Position numbers and translations under genes: made by a program
Origin: an uncultured cyanobacterium
Lineage (GTDB): Bacteria; Cyanobacteriota; Cyanobacteriia; Pseudanabaenales; Pseudanabaenaceae
Direction: 5' to 3'
NCBI GenBank assembly: GCA_903819605.1
Contig: CAIJEA010000164.1
Span: 1 to 15,548 of the forward strand
Length of the DNA: 15,548 bases
In this document: piece by piece, positions 1-8,600 of the stretch
Layout: each line of letters begins with the position of its first letter
Position numbering within the stretch: the stretch's first letter is position 1
Notes under the pieces: model-generated
What the model saw: the letters and a program-made list of their open reading frames with translations, nothing else
Database searches by the model: none
What the model was told of the DNA's origin: nothing

Positions 1-165
1 AGGTAATTTATTCTCATTATTGAATAGAAATTAGGGCATAGTGCTGGTTTTTAATTTTTAATCAAAAATTAACTTAAATCATTCGCATATTTAGCGATCA
101 CAAGGCGTAAAATTTAAATATGTAAACTCATATACAAAACACTTCTCAGGAATGGAGAAAAGATC
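1..165. other. AT-rich upstream spacer of the 2-oxoglutarate shunt pair
   Basis: No open frame of interest is visible. The spacer is AT-rich and presumably holds the promoter of the downstream pair. A loose -10-like TAAAAT sits at 108-113 with no convincing -35 hexamer at the right distance. An NtcA-like palindrome follows at 121-136 (listed separately). A Shine-Dalgarno-like GGAGA at 154-158 precedes the ATG at 166. Confidence 0.5.
121..136. promoter_or_regulatory. Candidate NtcA binding site (TGTA-N8-TACA)
   Basis: The bases TGTA at 121-124 and TACA at 133-136 are separated by exactly 8 bases, matching the extended consensus for NtcA, the CRP-family global nitrogen regulator of cyanobacteria. 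NtcA is activated by 2-oxoglutarate, the substrate of an enzyme encoded in the downstream pair. The palindrome centre is about 37 bases before the ATG at 166, so classical class II activation (site near -41.5) would put the transcription start at or after the start codon. A repressor role over or downstream of a promoter near 108-119 fits the geometry better. Chance occurrence in AT-rich DNA remains possible. Confidence 0.4.
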
Positions 166-1530
166 ATGGCGATCGCATCAATCAATCCTGTTACGGGAGA
201 AGTATTAAAAACTTTCGAGCCTTTAACTGATGAAGAACTCGAACTCAAACTAGAGCTTGCCGATCGCACTTTTGCGACATACAAACATACTAGTTTTACC
301 GATCGTGCCCAATGGCTAAACCAAGCTGCCGATATTCTCGAAGCAAAAAAATCTGAATTTGGCATCATCATCACTCTCGAAATGGGGAAAACGCTGAAAA
401 GCGCGATCGCGGAAGTCGAGAAATGTGCCAATCTCTGCCGCTTTTATGCCGAACATGCTCCCATTTATTTAGCTGATACTCCTGCGTTTACCGATGCTAG
501 TCGAACCCTAATTCGCTATCAACCATTGGGAATTATTCTGGCGGTAATGCCTTGGAACTTTCCCTTTTGGCAAGTATTTCGTTTCGCTGTACCTTGCTTG
601 ATGGCAGGAAATGTAGGGCTATTGAAACATGCCTCTAATGTGCCGCAATGTGCCTTAGCGATCGCCGAAATCTTTCGTTTAGCGGGCGTGCCTGAAGGTG
701 CATTTCAAACTTTATTGATCGGTGCGGATCGTGTCGCCAAGCTAGTTGCCGATCCAAGGGTAAAGGCTGCCACCTTGACGGGAAGTGAACCCGCAGGACA
801 AAGCCTCGCCGCGATCGCAGGGCATCATCTCAAAAAGGTCGTACTAGAACTAGGGGGTAGCGATCCATTTATCGTTCTCAAAAGTGCCGATCTTGATTTA
901 GCAATTAATACAGCCGTCACAGCACGAGTAATGAATAATGGTCAGACCTGTATTGCTGCTAAGAGATTTATCCTTGAAGAGGCGATCGCCGATCAATTCA
1001 CTGAGAAATTTGTGGAGAAATTTAAGGCACTGAAGGTTGGCGATCCGATGCAATCTGAGACTGATGTTGGCCCCCTTGCTACTCCACAAATTTTGACGGA
1101 ATTAGACTTACAGGTTAAAGCTAGTACCGAAGCAGGGGCAAAAGTTTTAGTTGGGGGCTATCGTCTTCCTCAAGAGGGGAATTTCTATGCGCCAACTATT
1201 TTGGCGGATATTCCCCTCGGTGCGCCGCCATATCAAGAAGAGTTTTTTGGCCCAGTAGCCTCAGTTTTTCGAGTTAAAAATATTGGTGAGGCGATCGCCC
1301 TTGCGAATAGTACGAACTTCGGACTAGGAGCAAGTGTCTGGACAAATGACCCACAGGAAATAGAACTAGCGATCGAACAAATTGAAGCGGGTGCAGTCTT
1401 TGTCAATAGTATGGTCAAATCCGATCCGCGAATTCCTTTTGGAGGCATTAAGCGATCGGGTTATGGTCGTGAGTTGGGTATTGAGGGTATTCGCGAATTT
1501 GTGAATATCAAAACAATTTGGATTAATTAA
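166..1530 (+). CDS. gabD: NAD(P)-dependent succinate-semialdehyde dehydrogenase
   Basis: A 454-residue aldehyde dehydrogenase that would oxidise succinate semialdehyde to succinate in the cytoplasm. Family residues are visible: the PWNFP motif with Asn131, the general-base Glu228 in ELGGSDP, and the nucleophile Cys262 in NNGQTCIAAKR. The cofactor/lid segment EEFFGPVA and the C-terminal IPFGGIKRSGYGREL motif are also present. Length matches the compact cyanobacterial SSADH. The start is supported by GGAGA 8 bases upstream. The thiamine-diphosphate enzyme downstream fits 2-oxoglutarate decarboxylase, so the two probably run 2-oxoglutarate to succinate, as shown for the Synechococcus 7002 pair. 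An NtcA-like site lies upstream. The aldehyde specificity is inferred from family and neighbour; a broader semialdehyde dehydrogenase is the alternative. Confidence 0.88.
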   Translation: MAIASINPVTGEVLKTFEPLTDEELELKLELADRTFATYKHTSFTDRAQWLNQAADILEAKKSEFGIIITLEMGKTLKSAIAEVEKCANLCRFYAEHAPIYLADTPAFTDASRTLIRYQPLGIILAVMPWNFPFWQVFRFAVPCLMAGNVGLLKHASNVPQCALAIAEIFRLAGVPEGAFQTLLIGADRVAKLVADPRVKAATLTGSEPAGQSLAAIAGHHLKKVVLELGGSDPFIVLKSADLDLAINTAVTARVMNNGQTCIAAKRFILEEAIADQFTEKFVEKFKALKVGDPMQSETDVGPLATPQILTELDLQVKASTEAGAKVLVGGYRLPQEGNFYAPTILADIPLGAPPYQEEFFGPVASVFRVKNIGEAIALANSTNFGLGASVWTNDPQEIELAIEQIEAGAVFVNSMVKSDPRIPFGGIKRSGYGRELGIEGIREFVNIKTIWIN

Positions 1531-1536
1531 ATTTAC

Positions 1537-1569
1537 GGTGGTGTAATTCGCTCTGCAAATTACACCACC
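1537..1569. repeat. Perfect 12-bp inverted repeat (hairpin) between the shunt genes
   Basis: The arm GGTGGTGTAATT (1537-1548) is perfectly complementary to AATTACACCACC (1558-1569) around a 9-base loop. It starts 7 bases after the dehydrogenase stop and ends 22 bases before the next ATG. No T-run follows the right arm, so it is a weak candidate for full termination. It could instead protect the upstream mRNA end or attenuate read-through into the decarboxylase gene. Confidence 0.75.
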
Positions 1570-1591
1570 ACATTTATTGGAAAATACAATT

Positions 1592-3232
1592 ATGAATACA
1601 GCAGAATTATTAGTCAAATGTTTGGAAAATGAAGGGGTGGAATATATATTCGGACTCCCTGGTGAGGAAAATATGGCAGTTCTCAATGCCCTTGAGAACT
1701 CTTCGATTAGATTTATTACCACACGCCACGAACAAGGCGCAGCGTTTATGGCGGATGTCTATGGCAGACTTACAGGCAAACCAGGGGTATGCCTATCGAC
1801 TCTAGGACCTGGAGCAACCAATTTGATGACAGGAGTCGCCGATGCGAACTTGGACTGTGCGCCATTAATTGCGATTACAGGGCAAGTAGGAACCGATAGG
1901 ATGCATATAAATTCCCATCAATATCTCGATCTGGTGGCGATGTTCGAGCCAGTGACCAAATGGAATGCTCAAATTGTCCGACCTAGCATTACTCCTGAAA
2001 TTGTTCGTAAAGCTTTTAAACTCGCTAAGTCAGAGAAGCCGGGGGCAGTGCATATCGACTTGCCCGAAAATATTGCTGATATGGAAGTTATCGGTGTTCC
2101 ATTAACAATAAAAGGCGATCGCAATCCCATATTTGCTTCCTATCGTAGTCTTTCAGAAGCAGCAATTCTGATTGCCCAAGCAAAAAATCCATTGATCTTA
2201 GTAGGAAATGGTGCGATTCGTTCACAAGCAAGTCAAGCTTTGACTGACTTTGCCACGCGCTTAAATATTCCTGTCGCGAATACCTTTATGGGTAAAGGTG
2301 TAATTCCCTATCGACATCCACTCGCGCTCTGGTCATTGGGCTTACAGCAAAGAGACATTATTAACTGTGCATTTGATGAAACGGATTTGGTGATTGCGGT
2401 TGGTTATGACCTCATCGAATATTCACCAAAGAAATGGAATCCTACGGGATCGATTCCAATTATTCATATTGGCGAATTGTCGGCAGAAGTCAATAGCTGC
2501 TACATGCCGCAGGTAGAAATTATGGGGGATATTTCTGACTCATTGATTGAAATTATGCATCGTTGCGATCGCGCAGGAAAGACCGATCCCCATGCGATCG
2601 CCTTGCGTCCCGAAATTCTTGCTACCTATGAGCAATACGCCAATGACGATGGTTTTCCGATTAAGCCCCAAAAGATTGTCTACGATCTGCGTCAAGTGAT
2701 GGGAGCTGAAGACGTAGTGATTTCCGATGTGGGAGCGCATAAAATGTGGATGGCACGTCACTATCATTGCGATCGCCCCAATACTTGCATCATTTCCAAT
2801 GGTTTTGCCGCGATGGGAATTGCTATACCTGGAGCGATCGCCGCTAAGCTAGTTAATCCCGATCGCAAGATCGTGGCGGTAACAGGGGATGGGGGATTCA
2901 TGATGAATATGCAAGAACTGGAAACTGCAACTCGGATTGGCACTCCTTTTGTGACGCTTATTTTTAATGATGGTGGCTATGGACTGATTGAATGGAAGCA
3001 ACAAATCCATTACGGAAGGTCGGCGTTTATCAAGTTTGGTAATCCAGATTTTGTCAAACTTGCGGAAAGTATGGGTCTCAAGGGCTATCGCATTACTTCA
3101 GCGATCGATCTTCTTCCAACACTCAAAGAAGCTCTTGCACAAGACGTACCTGCTGTTATCGATTGTCCTGTCGATTATAGAGAGAATATGCTCTTTTCTC
3201 GCAAAGTTGGAGAATTAACCTGTCCACTTTAA
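1592..3232 (+). CDS. 2-oxoglutarate decarboxylase (acetolactate-synthase-like ThDP enzyme)
   Basis: A 546-residue thiamine-diphosphate enzyme with the acetolactate synthase/pyruvate oxidase fold. The cofactor-activating Glu47 lies in RHEQGAAFMAD. The GLGPGATN-like element reads TLGPGATNLMTG. The ThDP/Mg motif starts at GDG 432-434 and ends at NDGG 459-462. Proteins of this type are often labelled IlvB, but pairing with a succinate-semialdehyde dehydrogenase is the hallmark of cyanobacterial 2-oxoglutarate decarboxylase, which yields succinate semialdehyde and CO2. I chose ATG 1592 because the protein then begins MNTAELLVKCLENEG, as expected at the first helix. An in-frame TTG at 1577 would add five residues (MENTI) and lies 7 bases after a hairpin arm. 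A genuine acetolactate synthase is less likely, and no regulatory subunit gene is nearby. Confidence 0.82.
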   Translation: MNTAELLVKCLENEGVEYIFGLPGEENMAVLNALENSSIRFITTRHEQGAAFMADVYGRLTGKPGVCLSTLGPGATNLMTGVADANLDCAPLIAITGQVGTDRMHINSHQYLDLVAMFEPVTKWNAQIVRPSITPEIVRKAFKLAKSEKPGAVHIDLPENIADMEVIGVPLTIKGDRNPIFASYRSLSEAAILIAQAKNPLILVGNGAIRSQASQALTDFATRLNIPVANTFMGKGVIPYRHPLALWSLGLQQRDIINCAFDETDLVIAVGYDLIEYSPKKWNPTGSIPIIHIGELSAEVNSCYMPQVEIMGDISDSLIEIMHRCDRAGKTDPHAIALRPEILATYEQYANDDGFPIKPQKIVYDLRQVMGAEDVVISDVGAHKMWMARHYHCDRPNTCIISNGFAAMGIAIPGAIAAKLVNPDRKIVAVTGDGGFMMNMQELETATRIGTPFVTLIFNDGGYGLIEWKQQIHYGRSAFIKFGNPDFVKLAESMGLKGYRITSAIDLLPTLKEALAQDVPAVIDCPVDYRENMLFSRKVGELTCPL

Positions 3233-3240
3233 GAGGAGTT

Positions 3241-3660
3241 TTAAAAGTATAGAGATGGTCTCCTTGAGTAGCATAGAGTCTTGCGATGTAACCTTACCAA
3301 GTAATGGTTCAATCTGGTGTTCTCCCCCTCCACCCTAGTCATATAGGTTTTACTAACAATGTGGTCTTCAGGGTCAATAAACTTGGGGTAAACACAGTAG
3401 CCATCACTAATCCAGAAATAGCAAGCCCAACTTCTAATCATTGCCAACAAAATGGCAAAAGTCTCACTACTCCTGTCTCCTATTGTCCAAGCTAAAATCC
3501 CTTGCTCAATTTGTCTGGCATCTTCAGAATATCCTCGTTCACTATAGAATTCAACAAATTGTCTCTTGCATTGCTTACATCGGTATCATTGTTTGCCGTA
3601 TCGATGTCCATTCTTTACTACATCTTCTCCGTTGCAGTTTGGGCATGGCTTTTTTTTATA
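3241..3660 (-). pseudogene. Decayed IS1-family transposase with internal deletion
   Basis: Read on the minus strand from about 3660 down, one frame gives a zinc-ribbon start (KPCPNCNGEDVVKNGHRYGK, then YRCKQCKRQFVE). It then jumps to the catalytic C-terminal part, GILAWTIGDRSSETF and later YPKFIDPEDHIVSKTYMTRV, ending RLHRKTLCYS. This order matches IS1-family transposases. The helix-turn-helix and first catalytic block that should separate the halves are missing after GYSEDARQ. The expected Arg after GKQ is a TGA at 3586-3588, one transition from CGA. After CYSR the frame appears to shift: the other frame reads ETISILLKLLLKW, like the usual hydrophobic C-terminus, and would run to a stop at 3215-3217 inside the decarboxylase gene's last codons on the opposite strand. 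No clear terminal inverted repeats are seen. The remnant is dead as a transposase. Confidence 0.8.
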
Positions 3661-4116
3661 TTGAACAAATCCAACACTTATTTCCCAACATGATATTCTT
3701 GTTTGCCATTATGAATTTTTGCATCGCCAGATTTTGAAGTAAAAATTGAATTGCTTGGGCTTTTTCTACCGAGGAAAGAGCAAGTAACTAGGGTTGTAAT
3801 TCTTTTAAAGTCATTGCTTTAGGCTCTTATTACCAAAGCTCCTGCGATCGCCAAGTATCACTCGTTAATTATAACTAAGGAGATCGCGCAATCCTTTGCT
3901 GAAATATTTGATTTGGAAATGCAATTTCAAGCGATCGTCTAAAAAATATAATTACCTATTTCTAGGCTTTGATAAATCACCAGATAGTTTTGACGGGATA
4001 CTGTGCGATCTCTCCATCTACTGTCAAATGAAGTCTTTGGTATTAAAAGTATTTGCGGATCATCTTATTTGTTTAAAGCTGTCTTAAATGTTGATCGCTA
4101 GTTAATATTTTGGTAG
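3661..4116. other. Gene-poor scar region with degenerate fragments
   Basis: No intact gene is supported here. A DUF433-like scrap (3716-3814, minus strand) is listed separately. A plus-strand frame around 3823-3941 reads coherently (TKEIAQSFAEIFDLEMQFQ) but has no start and stops at TAA, so it may be another fragment or chance. A 63-codon plus frame at 3896-4087 has low-complexity, Lys/Leu/Ser-rich composition, no ribosome site and no recognisable motif; I treat it as non-coding. Frequent stops, few HIP1 palindromes and the adjacent IS1 relic suggest a decaying insertion-prone gap. Confidence 0.5.
3716..3814 (-). pseudogene. Remnant resembling the N-terminus of a DUF433-type small protein
   Basis: From ATG at 3814 on the minus strand the frame reads MTLKELQP, a TAG stop, then LLALSSVEKAQAIQFLLQNL. 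This resembles the leader segment I recall from cyanobacterial DUF433 proteins, often antitoxin-like. In an overlapping shifted frame near 3722-3740 the bases give GDAKIHN, similar to the GGDAxIxNTRI stretch of the same family. Together they suggest a deletion that removed the tryptophan-rich linker, plus a nonsense codon. The identification rests on memory of family sequences and two short segments, so it is tentative. Confidence 0.35.
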
Positions 4117-4848
4117 TTACGAATATTGATTTGGGAAATCAGGATTCTTTTTCATACCTTCTACATCTGGATCAAAGTTAGATGGAAATTTAGTCTCATT
4201 ACAATATATAGCTTCTTTCAGATTTGTACGTTGCAGAATAGCTTGACTGAGATCTGCTTCAAGAAAACTGGCTTTCTCTAAGTTTGCCTCACTAAAATCC
4301 ACGCCTTTAAGGTTAGTCTGTCCAAAATTTGCTTCCCTCAAATTAACCCTCTTAAAATTTGCATTAGCTAAATTTGCTCTAAAAAGTACACTGCCACTTA
4401 GATCTAAAGTTTCATTATGTAAGTCTTTAGTGTAATCACGTTGTGCAATAACATTTATCGCCTCCTGAATCTGAGGATAAACTCTAGGGTAATCTTTAGT
4501 GTTTGTAGCTTCTCTTGGTGCGAATTCAAGCGCCTTGCCTCTAATAAAAGAAGCTATGACTTTCATTACAAGCCAATGATATTCGGGAGAATCTTGTGCA
4601 ATTTTTGATAAAGCATAGATACCACCCAGTACGACCGTTCTATTGCTTGTTGTTCCCAACTGTTCTACTGCTTTAGAGAATCGATCGGTAAGTAGTTTCT
4701 TTTCGTTGATTTTAAAGTTTCGATATACATACACAGCACCAAAAACAGCCGCAAATGTAGAAATAATCATTACTGTAAGTCTAATTACTTCTATCTGCTC
4801 TGTTAGACCTAACGACTGCCAGCAATTCAATAAACTCATAAACACCAT
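4117..4848 (-). CDS. Membrane-anchored pentapeptide-repeat protein
   Basis: A 243-residue protein with one N-terminal transmembrane helix at about residues 22-42, rich in Ile, Val and Ala. A helical domain follows at about 50-135 with LTDRFSKAVEQLGTTSNRTV and GGIYALSKIAQDS. A run of pentapeptide repeats spans about 145-215 with the A(N/D)LxxA pattern, for example ANLANANFKRVNLREANF. That layout recurs in bacterial membrane proteins of unknown function. The repeats should fold as a right-handed quadrilateral beta-helix, probably for protein contacts. The ATG at 4848 and another at 4839 (MSLLNC) are both possible, and neither has a clear ribosome site. It is transcribed divergently from the small-protein/protease pair. 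Function is unknown; family assignment is firm. Confidence 0.85.
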   Translation of the reverse strand: MVFMSLLNCWQSLGLTEQIEVIRLTVMIISTFAAVFGAVYVYRNFKINEKKLLTDRFSKAVEQLGTTSNRTVVLGGIYALSKIAQDSPEYHWLVMKVIASFIRGKALEFAPREATNTKDYPRVYPQIQEAINVIAQRDYTKDLHNETLDLSGSVLFRANLANANFKRVNLREANFGQTNLKGVDFSEANLEKASFLEADLSQAILQRTNLKEAIYCNETKFPSNFDPDVEGMKKNPDFPNQYS

Positions 4849-4954
4849 TAATTATTCATAAGACTTAAGTGTATTTCTAACAATAGTATTTCTGTAGTTC
4901 TCTAATCTCCAAGTTTGATGTTAATCATTATAGAAATTTAAGATAAAAGAAATA

Positions 4955-4960
4955 TATAAT
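4955..4960 (+). promoter_or_regulatory. Possible -10 element (TATAAT) for the small-protein/protease pair
   Basis: A perfect TATAAT lies 21 bases before the ATG at 4982 in the 133-bp divergent spacer 4849-4981. No good -35 hexamer sits 16-18 bases upstream, so it would be a -10-only or activator-dependent promoter with a leader of roughly 15 bases. The surrounding DNA is very AT-rich, so a chance match is possible. Confidence 0.3.
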
Positions 4961-4981
4961 TAGTTAAAACAGCGAAATATC

Positions 4982-5257
4982 ATGGCAGTAAGACAACCTC
5001 GATATAGCAAAGAAGAATTCGCTAGGCGTGGAGATGAGATTTATGAAACTCAAGTGCGCCCACAGGTCGAAATGGGTAATTATGGCAAAATTGTTGCGAT
5101 CGACATTGAAACAGGAGCCTATGAGGTTGCCGATGAAATACTGACTGCAACAGGTAGCCTATTCAAACGCATCCCCGACGCTCAACCTTGGATAGTTCGC
5201 ATCGGATATAGAGCCGTTCATCGGTTTGGTGCAAGGAGTCTAAAAAAGACTGTATGA
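4982..5257 (+). CDS. Conserved small protein of unknown function, partner of the aspartic protease
   Basis: A 91-residue soluble protein without signal peptide or membrane segment. Visible features are a charged N-terminus (RYSKEEFARRGDEIYE), a central IVAIDIETGAYEVADE block, and a C-terminal WIVRIGYRAVHRFG. I recall similar proteins in many cyanobacteria, commonly next to a retropepsin-like gene, but know no assigned function. Its stop (TGA 5255-5257) overlaps the start of the next gene (ATG 5254-5256) as ATGA, so the two are very likely translationally coupled and act together. Candidate roles are a substrate, inhibitor or folding partner of the protease, or an antitoxin-like regulator; the sequence does not decide. 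Confidence 0.8.
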   Translation: MAVRQPRYSKEEFARRGDEIYETQVRPQVEMGNYGKIVAIDIETGAYEVADEILTATGSLFKRIPDAQPWIVRIGYRAVHRFGARSLKKTV

Positions 5258-5628
5258 TTCACGGTGTAGTTAATCAGATCTGTGAAGCCACAATTCCACT
5301 AGTCATCATCAACGAAAAGCGACAAACCAAACTGATTGATGCTGTTATTGATACAGGCTATACAGGTTACCTAAGCTTACCGAGTGAAATCATTACTGCC
5401 TTAGATTTGGCTTGGACAGGCGTTGATCGCGGCACTTTAGGCGATGGTAGCGAAGTGACATTTGAGATTTATGCCGCGACAATCATTTGGGATGGTCAAT
5501 ACCGAAATATTCCTGTCAATGAAGCAGAGACAGATCCCCTAGTTGGCATGAGTTTACTTTATGGCTATGACTTACGAATTCGCGCAGTAGAAGGCGGCAA
5601 AGTCACAATTGAATTATCAATAGAATAA
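5254..5628 (+). CDS. Clan AA (retropepsin-like) aspartic protease
   Basis: A 124-residue single-domain protein with the aspartic protease signature DTGYTG at residues 33-38, preceded by the hydrophobic AVI strand and followed by YLSLP. Near the C-terminus, VGMSLLYGYDLRIR resembles the conserved hydrophobic-Gly strand (flap/ILG-type element) of retroviral-type proteases. With one catalytic Asp per chain it should act as a homodimer. There is no signal peptide, so it is probably cytoplasmic. It is coupled by a 4-base overlap to the 91-aa gene and ends just before a bidirectional terminator. Protease family membership is well supported; substrate and physiological role are unknown. Confidence 0.83.
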   Translation: MIHGVVNQICEATIPLVIINEKRQTKLIDAVIDTGYTGYLSLPSEIITALDLAWTGVDRGTLGDGSEVTFEIYAATIIWDGQYRNIPVNEAETDPLVGMSLLYGYDLRIRAVEGGKVTIELSIE

Positions 5629-5637
5629 GATGCCAAT

Positions 5638-5664
5638 AAAAAAGCGCCCTTCGGGCGCTTTTTT
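5638..5664. terminator. Bidirectional Rho-independent terminator
   Basis: The arms AAAAAAGCGCCC (5638-5649) and GGGCGCTTTTTT (5653-5664) flank a TTC loop. With the A-run on one side and T-run on the other it can terminate transcription in both directions. It sits between the convergent protease gene (stop 5628) and infB (stop at 5670). Confidence 0.92.
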
Positions 5665-5669
5665 ATTTT

Positions 5670-8600
5670 CTAAGAAGTAGCTAGCGTACGACGCTTGGTG
5701 ACCATGCGGAAGGCTTCAATGATATCGCCTTCTTTCCATGCAGAGAACTTGCTGAGAGAAATACCGCACTCGAAACCAGCGGCGACTTCTTTAGCATCAT
5801 CCTTGACCCTTCTGAGGGATTCCAGAACGGCTGTATGCACAACCTCATTGCCACGTTTAACACGGACATTGCAGTTACGGAGCAACTTACCATTCTGGAC
5901 ATAACAACCAGCCACAGCACCCTTACCAATCGTAAAGATTGCCCTAACTTCAGCCTGACCGAGGTATTCCTCAATCATTTCAGGATCGAGTAAGCCTTCC
6001 ATCGCATCTTGGATATCTTCCAAGAGCTTATAGATGACGTTGTAATCGCGGAAGTCAACACCCATCTCATCAGCAGCCTGTCTAGCCCCAGGAGCCATCG
6101 TGGTATTAAATCCTAATACTACAGCCGAGCTAGCTGCTGCCAAACTGATATCGTTTTCGGTGATTTCACCAGGAGCCGATAAGAGGATACGCAATTGGAC
6201 TTCGCGCTGAGGGAGTTGAGCCAAAGCCCCAAGAATTGCTTCGAGAGAACCTTGAACGTCCGCCTTGAGAATAATATTGAGTTCCTTGAGATCGCCTTCT
6301 TTGACCTTCTCGGACAAAGTACCAAGGGTGACACGACGGGAAGCCATCGCTTGGATCAATCGAGTTTGACGTTGATCCATCGTGCGCTGATCGGCGATCG
6401 CACGGGCAACTTTTTCATCAAGATAGACTTCAAACTCATCACCTGCCGCAGGGACATCTCCCAGACCAAGGACTTCCACCGCAAAGGATGGTGAAGCCTG
6501 ACCGACACGAGCGCCGCGATCATCCACCATGGCGCGGACTTTACCGAAGGCAGCACCAGCAACGAAGATATCGCCAACGCGCAACGTACCGTTTTGGACG
6601 AGCAATGTTGCCACAGGTCCCTTCGCCTTGTCAAGGTGAGCTTCGATGACCGTACCCTTAGCAGTACGGTTGGGGTTCGCCTGTAAATCTTCGACTTCAG
6701 CAACCAGCAAGATCATTTCTAGCAAGGTATCGAGATTCTCACGGCGGATTGCACTGACGGGAACCATGATTGTGTCACCGCCCCATTCTTCAGCAACGAG
6801 GGAGTACTCGGTGAGTTCTTGTCGGATGCGATCGGGCTGAGCTTCAACCTTGTCAACCTTGTTAATGGCAACAACAATTGGTACTTTCGCAGCGCGAGCG
6901 TGGCTGATTGCTTCAATAGTTTGGGGTTGGACACCATCATCGGCAGCAACTACAAGTACCGCAATGTCAGTCACCTTCGTACCGCGCGCTCGCATGGCGG
7001 TAAAGGCTTCGTGACCAGGAGTATCTAGGAAGACAATCTGTTGTTTTTGTCCGTTATGTTCAACATCAACGTGATATGCGCCGATATGTTGCGTAATACC
7101 ACCTGCTTCGCCTTGAGCAACCTTACTCTTCCGAATTGCATCAAGCAAGGTGGTTTTACCATGGTCAACGTGACCCATGATCGTCACAACTGGAGGACGA
7201 CGTTGCAGTTTATCAAGGTCACCAGATTCGATCATCTCGGTCTTGACTGCAAGCTCAATAATCTCAGGAGCATGGACTTCATAACCTAGCTCTGCCGCCA
7301 CCATCTTGGATGTGCCCACATCCAATGTTTGGTTAATATTTGCCATGATGCCTTTCATAAAAAGGGTGCGAATCACCTCTGTCTCCGAAAGTGCCAAACG
7401 ATTAGCTAGTACGGCAACGGTCATGCCCTCAGTAATTTCGACTGAGGTTGGTTTTTCGGGAATGACTTCGACTTGCTGATTACGGCGATCGCGGCTTGGT
7501 GCAGATTTTTTCTTGGGTTGAGTCGGCTTGATATCGGCAGCCATAGTTGGCTTCGATGGTACAGTTGCGGCTTTAGGACGTGCTGTAGGACGCGCCAAAG
7601 ACAGACTAATCTGAGCCAGCTCAGCAGCAGCTTCAAGGTCAGCAGCATCATCATCATCATCATCAAAGTCACGCAAATAGCGCTTAGGCTTATTAAGGCG
7701 ATTCTTTTCTTTAAGCTCCAGTAAATCCTTTTCTTCTTCTTCTTTGGATTTACCTTTACGCTTACTAGTCTTATTAGGCAGGGTTGGCTTTTCTAAAAGC
7801 TCTGGCAAACCAGGATTGAATCCCCCTGCAACTTCAGGCTTCTTGCCGCTCTTATCAGCGATTACGGGCTTTTCAGGCGCACGCATCAGGGTGGGCATGG
7901 GTGGACGCAAATTGTGAGGTGGCTCGGTTGGAGCTGTGATCCCCCGCTCAATCAGCACCGAGTCCTTGACAAGTTTTGGACCACGGCTTTGAGGTCTGCC
8001 GCCAGCAGGTGCAGTAGATTGTTCTACAGGCTTATTCAGCTTTGGTCTTTCAGGCTTATTTACCTTAACAGCTTCATTTTTGGAAGCTGCTTTAGAGTTG
8101 TTACCAGTATCATTACCAGCTTTGAAATCGGCTTTTGGTTGCTCCGTTCTAACCTGTTCGGATTTGCCCTGAGTAGCCTTTGCGGATACTCTTGACTCAT
8201 CTGATGGCTTTGATGCAGGGGCTTTAGGGACAATCGGGGCTACCTTAGGAACAATTGCCGTGGCAGGAGACTTAGGACGTTCTGGAGCAACAGGCTTGTT
8301 TAATTTGACTTGAGGTGGTGATACGCTCACCAAAGACTGTTTCTGTGAAGGGGGACGCTCCGCTTTTTCTGCTGGTGGACGCTCTGCCCTTGGAGCCTCT
8401 CTCCTTGCCGATTGCTCCTTCGGAAGAATTATATTATTGACAGGAGCATTCATCTTTTCTTCAACTGACACTTTTGCAGAGCTAGCCACAGTAGTTTTGT
8501 CAGATGCCTTGGGTGGAGTTGGAGGTGCAATTAATTCTGGTTTTATCTCAGGTTTTATTACTGGCTGAGATTCTTTGATCGCTGGTGGGGTCAATGCTGT

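Noticed and set aside
1577..1591. TTG start at 1577 for the decarboxylase gene, adding five residues
   Set aside because: The ATG at 1592 gives the family-like N-terminus; the TTG sits 7 bases after a hairpin arm with no ribosome site, and the added MENTI does not fit the fold.
1592..3232. Annotation as acetolactate synthase large subunit (ilvB)
   Set aside because: The adjacent succinate-semialdehyde dehydrogenase and absence of an ilvN-like small subunit favour the 2-oxoglutarate decarboxylase assignment, although sequence alone does not exclude a related ThDP activity.
3441..3737. Plus-strand 98-codon hydrophobic frame that could be read as a membrane protein
   Set aside because: It lies antisense to the recognisable IS1 transposase remnant, which explains the sequence, and it lacks a ribosome site.
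3896..4087. 63-codon plus-strand frame in the gap before the pentapeptide gene
   Set aside because: No recognisable motif, no ribosome site and odd composition; it lies in a decayed region.
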